Assembly (NCBI GenBank): GCA_037176845.1
Contig: JAYKXP010000124.1
Coordinates: 1 to 64,000 of the forward strand
Source of the DNA: Paramarasmius palmivorus
Lineage: Eukaryota > Basidiomycota > Agaricomycetes > Agaricales > Marasmiaceae
Direction: 5' to 3'
Length of the DNA: 64,000 bases
Below, piece by piece: positions 1-8,679 of the stretch. Made by a program: the position numbers and the translations under genes. Each line of letters begins with the position of its first letter. Within the stretch, counting starts at the first letter, position 1. The notes under the pieces are model-generated. The model made no database searches, was not told the DNA's origin, and saw nothing but the letters and a program-made list of their open reading frames with translations.

Positions 1-248
1 AACCCCTAACCCCTAACCCCTAAACCCCTAACCCCTAAACCCCTAACTAACCCCTAACCCCTAACCCCTTAACCCATAACCCCTAACCCCTAACCCCTAA
101 CCCCTAACCCCTAAACCCCTAACCCCTAACCCTAACCCCTACCCAAACCCCATAACCCTAACCCCTAACCCCTAACCCCTAATCTTCCCGTAACCCCCTA
201 ACCCCAAACCCCTAACAACCCCCACCTCCTAACCCTATCCCCAAAGCG
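1..248. repeat. Telomeric repeat tract, chromosome end
   Basis: Uninterrupted AACCCCT units (TTAGGGG on the complementary strand) with occasional 6- and 8-base variants run from base 1 and become degenerate after about 180. The C-rich strand reading inward from base 1 is the orientation expected at a left chromosome end. The 7-base unit differs from the TTAGGG usual in basidiomycetes. Bases 180-248 hold broken units mixed with other C-rich sequence. Confidence 0.95.
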
Positions 249-1430
249 CCCTAACCCCTTATTTAAAACTTATAATTTTATTTTTTTAAAAATTTATATA
301 TGTTTATATCTGCTCATACATCTTCAAATACACACAAATAACCCTCCACACACTTAAATATCTCACAATACACTCAAAATTAACTCAAACTACACAAATC
401 ACTGCTGTATACTCTCAATTTTACTCTTATACCAACACAGCGGGTTCTCTCATGCTTGTTATACACTCTACACAACTTCTACTCATCCATACTACATATA
501 TTTTTAATGGGTTTTATCAAATGGGGCTTATACTCTACTCAACTGTAACTACTGGTCTTCTTAACTAACATACTACAGCTTATGTTGCGTGTTTATATAC
601 TCTGTACCATCTGTACTTCACTCATGCTCAACATCTGACTGCTGGACACACACCATTATTCATTACACTCAATATTATCTTCATTTCCACTTCTTGCTCA
701 CTCATGTTACTGCCTGTCGTGAAACTTGGTCAAATCATATTCACTTCCATATCATCACTTTAACCCATACATATGTATCCTTCATCAGAAAACTTTCATT
801 TTTTCATGAAACTCCATTGCTGATCTGTACGGGAAAAAATAAAAATTTTCATTCGCCGTCGGGAAATTTGACCTCGCCAAAATTCCTCGAAAAAAATTGT
901 GCTCCTCTGTAATCATGTATACTTTACCACTCTGCTTTTATTTCTGAGTCAAAAATTAGTTATGGTCTTGTACGGGACAATTTTCACTTTCCGTTAGAAA
1001 AATCTTGAGTCGTAATACAACTTTCCACTCTGACACAAAACTTAGTTTAACTGGAAATGTACACGTGGATGGGCGCAGGTACACTGCCACACAGTCTTCA
1101 TCACATGCTCTTATACTTTAATGACAGCTATTAATATTATTGTGAAAGGAATTCTTTGTTCAAACTTGTATGTATCTCATCAATACCACTTCTATGATAC
1201 AGATGTGAATGTTGACTAAGAAGCTAGTGGTGTGTGACTAAGGATTTGTTGAATCATTGCGACTGTTACGAGTTGATTGGTCTGCGTAGTTACTGGATTG
1301 TTAGTGACAGGAGAATATGGCGATAGTTGGCAGTGTTCTCATGTTCGAGCAGGAGGCGAGGTACCGAGGGAGAACTGGTGGCAGCAGGTTAGGCGTGTCA
1401 GAAAGATCGACGTAAAATGGTAACAAGCAT
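249..1430. other. AT-rich subtelomeric spacer, no gene seen
   Basis: This is AT-rich sequence with runs of T and many ATACTC/TACACT-like words. Short open frames occur but none shows a domain, a signal peptide or supported splice sites. It separates the telomere from the hairpin locus. Confidence 0.6.
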
Positions 1431-1607
1431 GCACCTTGTATCCATGACCTCAATCATTTTTCCTTCTTCTCCGACGTTCAACCTCTCCTATTCAATGTAA
1501 ATAGTACCTTGTTGATAAGTAAGCCTTGATAGATAAAAGAAGAGTAGAAAAGAACTTACCTTTGGCACCTTAGTTTCGTCGCGGACGATGGTGATGGTGG
1601 TTGGAGT

Positions 1608-1840
1608 ACAAGAGAGACAGCGTGCGAAAAGACCACGCTGCCTCTCAATGCCGGTCTGACCGGTAAACCCGCGACTTACATCCCTTCGTCCATGACGAAG
1701 GGATGAGACTTGGGTACTCGAGGGTAAATGTACCAAGTACACTTGCCCCCGAGTCTGTAACTCTCCGTCACAGCGTCGTCGACGCTATAATGAATGTCCA
1801 GTGCACCCGAGTCTATGCCTATGACTAGACTCGGGTGCAG
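1608..1840. repeat. Hairpin module block L1
   Basis: Ordered hairpins follow each other: a GCAGCGTG-type stem (1608-1646), GCCGGT-ctg-ACCGG, CATCCCTTCGTC-cat-GACGAAGGGATG, an ACTCGAGGGTAA stem, AGCGTCG/CGACGCT, and TGCACCCGAGTCTA with its exact complement (1802-1815 pairing with 1826-1839). The same order recurs in block L2 and partly in L4, which points to duplication of a whole module chain. Confidence 0.85.
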
Positions 1841-2463
1841 ACCTTCACTCGAGATCCCCTAGGCTTTCCCGTAGCGTCTGGGACTACACGAACAATGAAA
1901 ACATTGTGGTGTTCATACCCAGACGCTAAGTACTGCCTGGAATGTTGACCTGGAGTCGTAGGTAGAGGGAAAGGGGTATGAAGGATGGCGTTCGCGAGAT
2001 TGAGGTATCGGCGGTGCTGGCATTCGTCGCCGACGGCGTAGTCATACCGAACGACCCAAAACGCTACCGCAAAACGAGTTGAGGTAGATCTGGGATCGTT
2101 TCTTGAAGCTGTTTTCGGTGTCCGCGGGCTTTGGAGATGTGGATGTTGGATATTGCTGGGTGTTTCTCGAGACCCGTTGGTAGTGGTGGGTATCGGGATG
2201 TAGGTGGTATATGGAAAGGATATAGCCTGCAAAGAAGAAACCAAAATAAGAAACCAGAAGAAAAAAAGATGACGACCACGCACCTTGCACCTGTTACCTC
2301 GACCGTTCTCCATCGTTCCTCGACGCCCAACCGTTCTCCTAGTTCCCATAGAGACTCCTATAAAGATAAGTTAGATATGATGTATAAAGGAAAGATAACT
2401 TACCCGTTACCTTTCGTTCCATCGTCGGAGACGATGTCGATGATGGTGGTTTGAGGTTAAGAG

Positions 2464-2792
2464 AGGCAGCGTGAGAACGGACTCACGCTGCCTCTCAATG
2501 CCGGTCTGACCGGCAAACTTGGGGCACATCCCTTCATCGTACCTTCATCCGCGACGAAGGGATGTCCCTTGGGTTCTCGAGGATAAGTCGTGTATGAACA
2601 CACTTATCCTCGAGAGGGGAACCATTAATTGCAGCTTCGTCGACGCTGCAATTATGGTTCCAGTGCACCCGAGTCCAGACTCAGGCACTAGACTCGGGTG
2701 CACAAGTCTGAGCAACCGGAAATAAAGCATTCGTCCGTGACGAATGCTTTACTTCTGGCTCAGGATGTGACCTCAGTCACATCCGCTCTTTT
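2464..2792. repeat. Hairpin module block L2
   Basis: Eight hairpins lie in about 320 bases: GAGGCAGCGTGAG/CTCACGCTGCCTC; GCCGGT/ACCGGC; CATCCCTTC/GAAGGGATG; CTCGAGGATAAGT/ACTTATCCTCGAG; ATTGCAGC-ttcgtcgac-GCTGCAAT; TGCACCCGAGTC/GACTCGGGTGCA; AAAGCATTCGTC-cgt-GACGAATGCTTT; GGATGTGAC/GTCACATCC. The order matches L1 for the first six, so the array is a duplicated ordered series and not random palindromes. Confidence 0.85.
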
Positions 2793-3283
2793 CCTCTTGC
2801 CTCTACAATCGTCGCTGACGATTTCAAAGTAAGTTCTCCTTAAAAATCCTGTAATAGAAAATTAGAAATTGTGAATGGAAGAAAGTAAGCTGAAAGTACC
2901 TGTGTGCGATCGGTCGTCGTGACGGTGGTGGTAGTAAGAGGTAAGAGAGACGGCGCCGGAGGGATCGTTGTTGGTACTTGTTGAGTGAGTATGGGATGGC
3001 TGCGGTGATTTGCGCATGGGATGGGGTGAAACAAAGACTATATATAACCTATCCGACAGTTTTTGAAGTGAGAAAAGGCAAGGAAAAAAAGGAACGGACA
3101 CACACCTGGTACCTCAATAAGACGTCTACCTGTTCTCCCCCTTCTTCGTCGTCCCTGCCTTCTGAGGCATGTAGATAGTATTATATAATGCTAGAGTAAA
3201 TAGTTAGTACTAATAGCTGAAGGGATATCAGTGAAAATGTACCTTGCGCGCTGTCGTCGTTGTTGACGATGGTGGTTGGGTAT

Positions 3284-3400
3284 GAAGAGGCAGCGTGGAA
3301 TCTTGTCACACGCTTCCTCTGAATGCTGGTCAGTCCGGCGAAACAAGGCACATTGTCGAGGACAAACCAATGTGCCTTGTGTTCTCGAGGACCGTGGTTT
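3284..3400. repeat. Hairpin module block L3 (short, decayed)
   Basis: A degenerate GAGGCAGCGTG/CACGCTTCCTC stem, a decayed GCCGG module and an AAGGCACATT...AATGTGCCTT stem enclosing TGTCGAGGACA. There are more mismatches than in the neighbouring blocks. The adjacent 3401-4440 holds only scattered stems such as CCAGAGGC/GCCTCTGG near 3850, plus introns of the minus-strand arm. Confidence 0.65.
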
Positions 3401-4457
3401 CGGTGGCGGCGGCGGCAAATTTGACGTGGCGAAGGTGTTGAGGTGGTAGTTATGGTGTGTGAGAAGCTATATATGTAAGAATAGACTATCAGCAGAACAA
3501 TTCAAACAAGTAAACCTCAGCACGCACCTTGTACTGCCCCATTCCGTATTTTCCTATCCTTGCTCAGACTCGTACCCTGGATTTCATGTGTAGAGTAGCC
3601 TAATGTAAATCAATAAATGATAGTTCTCTATAGAAACGAGAAAACACGTACCCTGAAGTGCGTGTGAGTGGCCCAGAGTCGATGCGACACAAAGTCACAT
3701 CGTTCGAGGGTAACGGGCACGAACGTAGACCCCATGTTCACGGTACTGGGGTTTTTGATGCTGCTGAACACGATTTTGATGTCAGCGGAGACGCTAGACC
3801 TCATCGTCGTGGACCGCAGCATCCGTCACCACCTTTGCCTTCTCCCTTCGACCGGAATCCAGAGGCCTCGCAATAGCCTCTGGTACGACGGTAGCGATGA
3901 AATCATCACTCCGTGCGTATGCAGAGGCTAATGAGGAGCTGGCATGTTGGCTATTGGGGTCTGGCAAGAGGGGATGGGGGTGCGGGTCTGCGCGGTGGCT
4001 ATTTCGACGTGGGGATGATGCCGACGTTCTTCCTGCATGCTGTGTTCGCCATTTGTGACCCAAAATGCGATGCTTCGACCTACATATGTAGTCGCGGGAT
4101 CGTTTGTTGGGACGGAGGTGGCGGTTTGCGTGTTGGGTGGTCTTCGGTCGACATTGTTGTGCTGTCTTCCAGCGAGAAGTCGGCGGTGACGGCGAAGTGA
4201 AAGGAAAAATTGATAAAAAGAATGAAATCTAAGCTGTCGAAGAAAAATTAAAGGTAAGATAACGCCAGGAAAGAGTCAATGGACACGCACCTTGTTACCC
4301 ATTACCTTTCTCATTCTCCCTTCTTCCCCAACTTTTCTTCCTCCTCCTAGTTCAAGTAGGTAGCCCTGTAGCCACAAATTAGAAGTTATTGATGAAGAAA
4401 GGAAAGAAACCATACCTTTTGTGCCATCGTTGTAGACGATGGTGACGGTCAGAAGTC

Positions 4458-4964
4458 AAGAGAGGCCGCGTGAGAAAAGGCCCTCGCGCAGCCTCTATGC
4501 CGGTCTGACCGGCAAAACTACTGTAACCCTAATGGTAGGGTTACAGTTCATTTCCGTGTCGGACCGGTAAACCTAAGCCACATCCCTTTGTCTACGACGA
4601 AGGGATGTGACTTGGGTACTCGAGGATAAGTCCATAGACTTATCCTCGAGTAATGGGTCATCAGTGCAGTAATCGTCGTTGACGATACTGCAATGAAGGT
4701 TACAACCCGTGGACCTGAGTCTAGACTCAGGTTCACGGGTCCGAACGATGTCCGAGGACTGTGACTATGATGGTCACAGTCCACTCCTTCAAACGTACCA
4801 CCATCGTCGTCGTCGACGATGGTGGTAGTAAGAGAGGCAGCTTTCTTGCGCTGCCTCTCTTTGCCGGTTTGACCGGCAAACCCATTGTAACCCTAATGGC
4901 TTCAAGCCATTAGGGTTACAGTTCGTTTCTGCGGAACGGGGATGTGACCGTAACGTCACATCCC
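4458..4964. repeat. Hairpin module block L4/centre (densest)
   Basis: About twelve hairpins lie almost end to end. Exact stems include ACTCGAGGATAAGTC (4618-4632) with 4637-4651, TGTAACCCTAATGGCT (4886-4901) with 4905-4920, CTGTAACCCTA with TAGGGTTACAG near 4515, ACCACCATCGTC with GACGATGGTGGT near 4800, AGAGAGGCAGC with GCTGCCTCTCT near 4835, and GGGATGTGAC with GTCACATCCC near 4940. The GAGGCAGC, GCCGGT and CATCCC modules recur in the order seen in L1 and L2. The block lies at the divergence point of the two arms. Confidence 0.88.
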
Positions 4965-5304
4965 TCTTACATCCTTACCACCACCATCCATCGTCGACGA
5001 CGAGCAATAGGTAGGTTTTTCCTCTTCCATTTCCCTTCAACAACTAAAAAATATTTTACAGATCTATCTACATACATACAGCGCGGGTACCAAGTGCAGG
5101 AGAAGGAAAGAGGAATAGTAAAATGAAGGTGCGTGGACTAACCGTTCAAATTTTGTTGTTTCTCTGAACGTTATCCTTGCCGTTACAGCCCATCCGGTAC
5201 GAAGAACCCACCGGCATCCACGATCTCAATCCCGCCTTTACCTCAACGCAAGCGATCGCGAAACAACCGCGGAAGTCCGTCAAGACCGCCCCCTCTCCGG
5301 CATC

Positions 5305-5612
5305 AACGCTCAAAGTCCCCAGAATACTCGTTCTGGGGCTCTTTGAGTGGCATGTTTCGACTTTGGCATCAGCGATTCACGCTGATGCTTCTTCTTCGCC
5401 GTCGACACCACACCACCACACCCGCCACGACACCATGCACCTGCCTTCCACCCAACCAACCACCTGTGCACTAGACACCCGAGTATAGGGTGTTCTGGTA
5501 CATGGAACTCAGGATATGGCATCGGCTACGCTCGCCGATGCCTCCCTTTTTATCGCCGACGAAGGGGCGCTTTCTTTCTAGGCTAAGGATGTGACCTCAC
5601 GTCACATCCTTA
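5305..5612. repeat. Hairpin module block R1
   Basis: Stems include CTCAAAG.CCCCAGAA with TTCTGGGG..CTTTGAG (about 5308-5346), GCATCAGCG with CGCTGATGC (about 5368-5390), GGCATCGGC with GCCGATGCC (about 5518-5542) and AGGATGTGAC with GTCACATCCT (about 5585-5610). The last is the same terminal module that ends blocks L2 and L4. Intervening sequence is C-rich and not obviously coding. Confidence 0.8.
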
Positions 5613-5969
5613 CTTGTCCTCTTTCCTTCAACACGGTCGACGACGACGATCTAACTGTAGGTCGTCCCTTTGCCTCTCCCATACAGCTAAAGTCTTCATT
5701 GCAGATTCTCAATATGTCATTGGAAGGGACTAGAGCACGTCGGAGAAGAAGTAGGAAGGGAATTCAAGGTGCGTGGTTATCAATTTCATTTCTGTTTTTT
5801 CTTACGCTTTCGTAGTCCCTCGCCGTCATCGTTATCGATGACAACTCCCTTCACCGACTACCTTCGAACCAAATCGCACCAAAAGACCTCACCAAATCCC
5901 CTCAACGCCGAAGACGAAGAACCATGAAGAACGACGATCCGCGTTCCCCATTTCGACCTCTCCGAGTTC

Positions 5970-6625
5970 TCTAAACCCTTACCGCAGCCTCTGGACACGC
6001 AGAGCCGGCCTTTTTGCCGTGCTCGAGGTTCCAGAGGCTTCGATAGGTTTAGTTCTATCTCGGCATAGGAAACTCGGTCGCAGGTCCTTCTACTCCAAGT
6101 ACATTGACTAGTGCAGCATTCGTCAAGGACGAATGCTGCACTGGGGACTCCAGAGTGGTAGTATGGAGTCCCCCGTCACCGTTAACCTCCCCTACATCAA
6201 TTCGTCGACGACGAATTGATGTAGGCTAAGCGCGACTGCCACTCAGGCTCACCCCGTACCGTCTACGACGAAGAAGGACCCGGCTCAGGAGTTGAGCGCC
6301 CTGTGGCGGTGAACCTGGTCCGTCCCACGCTTTTGCCGAGCGTGGGACGGACCAGGTTCACTGCCACTTACCTCATACAACCTCGTATCCCATCTTCGTC
6401 TACGACGAAGGGGTGTATTCTCAGGTGCGGTCATTCCCCCGCAACCATCGACCTCCCTCTCCATCTCTCCATTCTACCACTTTCCCAAGGATCCCCGAGC
6501 ATTTGCCTAGCCTCTGGGTACAACGTCGATGACGAATTCGTCATCCTTGAGTTCCAGAGGCTCATGCATTGTTTGTCCTTGACGAAGGACGCCTGGCACT
6601 TCGTCGTAGAGGCAGATATCGAGTG
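5970..6625. repeat. Hairpin module block R2 with 29 bp stem
   Basis: Contains AGTGCAGCATTCGTC (6110-6124) pairing exactly with 6128-6142, CCTACATCAATTCGTC (6191-6206) pairing exactly with 6210-6225, and the longest stem of the locus. That stem is 6303-6331 pairing with 6339-6367 around a 7-base loop with a single mismatch. A nested stem at about 6510-6560 has an inner GATGACGAATTCGTCATC palindrome inside AGCCTCTGG/CCAGAGGCT arms. Confidence 0.88.
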
Positions 6626-6769
6626 TAACATACTCGCTTCTTATCTCAATGGTCAGGGGTAAGTTTTTGTTTATTTTTAACATTTGGCGCGTACTAAAGT
6701 CTACTCTACAGATACAGTGGTGATCCATTGTTGCGGCTTCGTCCTCGACGATTGCTGTAACACTTGTTT

Positions 6770-7200
6770 GTCATTGACAAATGAATGATGTACCTTAATT
6801 AAGGTACGTGAGACTTCCTCGAAGGATTCGTCGGCGACGAATGCTTCATTAGCTGACCATCTACCCAAGAGTACCTCGGGTACATTGATCCAACGTCAGC
6901 CAATACAGCATTCGTCGTCGACGAATCCTTTGTTAGCTGCCCGTGTACCTGTATATTTCAGGTACTAGTCCCCAGTACACACTTCCTCGTCATAGACGAG
7001 TGAGTGTGCTGGGGACATTTACAATAAACCTGTTTTATCAAGTTCTCGTGCTCGCATAGTAATGCCAGCACGCAGAGCACATCGTCGACGACGCTAAGCT
7101 CTGCGTGCTGGCATCTTTACTCGAGTCTGATGGAAATTCATCAGACTCGGGTAAAGATATTTCAAGTGGTCTACACCAGGCATCGTCGACGACGATGTGT
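6770..7200. repeat. Hairpin module block R3
   Basis: Stems include the exact palindrome GTACCTTAATTAAGGTAC (6790-6807), ATTCGTC/GACGAAT twice, GTACCTG/CAGGTAC, a compound stem GTCCCCAG...CTGGGGAC (about 6969-7017) and ATGCCAGCACGCAGAGC (7062-7078) pairing exactly with 7098-7114 around a CGTCGACGACG loop. The last is TTTACTCGAGTCTGATG (7116-7132) pairing with 7139-7155 with one mismatch. Farther right, stems decay into single TCGTCGACGA or TCGTAGACGA motifs up to about 7380. Confidence 0.85.
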
Positions 7201-7551
7201 GGATGTTGATTGAGCAACCCGGAACACCAGGTGTTTGAAGTTGCACAGCCTCAGCGTTGGAAGTTACACAGCCACAATTGGCCAAGTAGACAGTCATGCG
7301 TCGTAGACGATAGGTTCTGCAGCCAACATTGAATCTCCCACGGTATCTTCTGGCCTGCTCTCCCTCCATCGTCTACGACGCATCAGTGCACACTTGTCTC
7401 GAGTCACAAAAAATCACACCGTAAGTCATCAAACACACATCCTCATAGACGAACGACTTTGCACTAACCAAACTTTGACAGGAAAAACATCCAAGTCCCA
7501 ACACCCTACTGAACCCTAGCCAACACTACCCGTAAGTTCTCTTCCCCTACC

Positions 7552-8097
7552 CTAGCCTACACCCAAGTACCCTAGGGTCGATATCGACCCTAGACCGACC
7601 CTACATCGTCCTAATAACCCTAAGCCAGATGTAACCGGCCGCTGAGTGCTGTTTGTGGTAGCCGGAGCTGGTAGTGGACGAGGGCGCATAGAGCTCTGGG
7701 CTGTATTGGTGGAAGTAGATGAGGGGTAAGCATTTGGCCCCCAGGATGTCATGGGAGCTGGATTAGGTTGTGGATAGGGCCGGGAACGTTCAACGCGGTG
7801 GACATCGCTATTGTTGTCGAAATGAACACCGTTTCCATTGGGATTCGGTGACCGGTGGGTATCATTGACTTGTGCAGGATTAGGATTAGGCCGTGTGCCC
7901 GTCTGAGGACGTTCCATTCGATAAACGTCGTGTGTATCACCAAAATGAACGCTTTGACCCCTACGTCCAGAAGTATTGTCAGCAGAACTGTCGCTCGTAT
8001 TGGACTGCGACGGTGGCTGAAGTGTCTGGGGACGGGAAGTGGTATGCACTTCATGTTCCTCGTCGAACCTGACCTGAGAGTCAGAGTTCTGAGGCAT
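7552..8097 (-). CDS. Hypothetical protein with three VxFxxxxxVxxxxRP repeats
   Basis: A 181-residue open frame starting at ATG 8097 (MPQNSDSQVRFDEEHEV...). The first 110 residues contain three copies of a motif of the form V-[RH]-F-[DG]-x4-[DE]-V-x4-R, near residues 8, 50 and 91. They are separated by Ser/Thr/Pro/Asn-rich linkers, so much of it is probably disordered. No membrane segment or known domain is seen. An upstream exon may exist: a plausible intron (GTACGTTT...TTGCACAG) ends near 8135, just 5' of the ATG. The C-terminal 30 residues run into a CCCTAGGGTCGATATCGACCCTAG palindrome-like stretch, so the true end may differ. It borders the hairpin locus. The function is unknown. Confidence 0.45.
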   Translation of the reverse strand: MPQNSDSQVRFDEEHEVHTTSRPQTLQPPSQSNTSDSSADNTSGRRGQSVHFGDTHDVYRMERPQTGTRPNPNPAQVNDTHRSPNPNGNGVHFDNNSDVHRVERSRPYPQPNPAPMTSWGPNAYPSSTSTNTAQSSMRPRPLPAPATTNSTQRPVTSGLGLLGRCRVGLGSISTLGYLGVG

Positions 8098-8679
8098 GAT
8101 ACGGGGAGTGTAGATATGAGTTGTTGGTTCGATGACTGTGCAAATCGTTGGTACAGAAACTAATCTTAAAACGTACCATTTTTATACTTAACCTAGCCTG
8201 TGGCAATATGCAGAGTTCGGTATGTAGGTCCAGAAACAAGTCTCTTGGTTGCAGTAAAATATTACACGGAGTGACTCCTTGAGCCATTGTACTATCATCG
8301 GTATCGAATAATCTTGCATGGATGGAAGTGTGGCGCGGAGGCGCTTTCTGATGTCGTAGGTCCAGGAGTTGTGGCGTGCACAGCGTTGTAGTTTGTAGAT
8401 CCATTCGGCACGTTCGGAGCATCAAAATAGAAGGATGTCAGTCTTGCTGACGGTCAGAAGATAGCTGTACTTGAAGGAGCCTAGAAACCACCTGAAGCCA
8501 AGGGTAATACTAACGGTGTGTTTATGTGGGATTGGAGACAGAGCCTCGTTCTATGTTGCGGCCCGCGCGGTGGACGAAGTGCGCAATGGACAACAAGAAG
8601 TTGAAGACCCAGGTGCAGAAGAGCAACAAGTTCCACCTCAATAGGCCAGCCTGAGGAGTATCAGGTGTCTAGACGCTGT
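8098..8679. other. No confident gene
   Basis: Possible 5' leader or upstream exons of the neighbouring minus-strand gene up to about 8425. Beyond that there is only unstructured sequence. No RNA gene or repeat recognised. Confidence 0.4.

Larger units (their letters stand above)
1434..5010 (-). ncRNA. Hairpin-array locus, leftward (minus-strand) arm
   Basis: Candidate spliced RNA made of long hairpin-packed exons alternating with short purine-rich exons. On the minus strand the introns look real. Examples are 1559-1488 (GTAAGT...TAG), 2283-2227 (GTGCGTGG...TTTGCAG), 2408-2350, 2900-2849 and 4414-4372 (GTATGG...GGCTACAG). The pattern repeats about five times: long exon, GTANGT donor, 55-85 nt exon ending CAAG or CAG, donor GTGCGTG or a close variant (GTGTGTG, GTGCATG), next long exon. 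An example pair is short exon 2349-2284 and long exon 2226-1560. The exons contain stops in all frames between repeats, so I do not call a protein. Transcription is inferred from splice signals only; start and end are unknown. Alternatives are a nest of inverted-repeat transposons that happens to carry splice-like sites, or a decayed repeat gene. Confidence 0.5.
5011..7500 (+). ncRNA. Hairpin-array locus, rightward (plus-strand) arm
   Basis: This has the same architecture as the leftward arm, mirrored. Plus-strand introns are about 5011-5060 (GTAGGT...TTTTACAG), 5127-5187 (GTGCGTGG...GTTACAG), 5768-5815 (GTGCGTGG...TCGTAG), 6659-6712 (GTAAGT, branch TACTAA, ...CTACAG) and about 7411-7481 (GTAAGT, CACTAAC, ...TTGACAG). 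Short exons are 5061-5126 and 5706-5767, both purine-rich and ending in AAG before GTGCGTG. Long exons between them are packed with hairpins. No domain or long conserved frame is visible. The two arms diverge from a shared hairpin block around 4440-4970, which on this reading could be transcribed from both strands. Confidence 0.5.

Noticed and set aside
1825..2349. 174-residue minus-strand open frame in the hairpin locus
   Set aside because: It runs across a clear intron (2283-2227) and into hairpin stems, has no domain, and equivalent blocks do not keep the frame.
1608..7200. CRISPR-like array
   Set aside because: The repeats are inverted, not direct, spacing is irregular, and the organism is a fungus.
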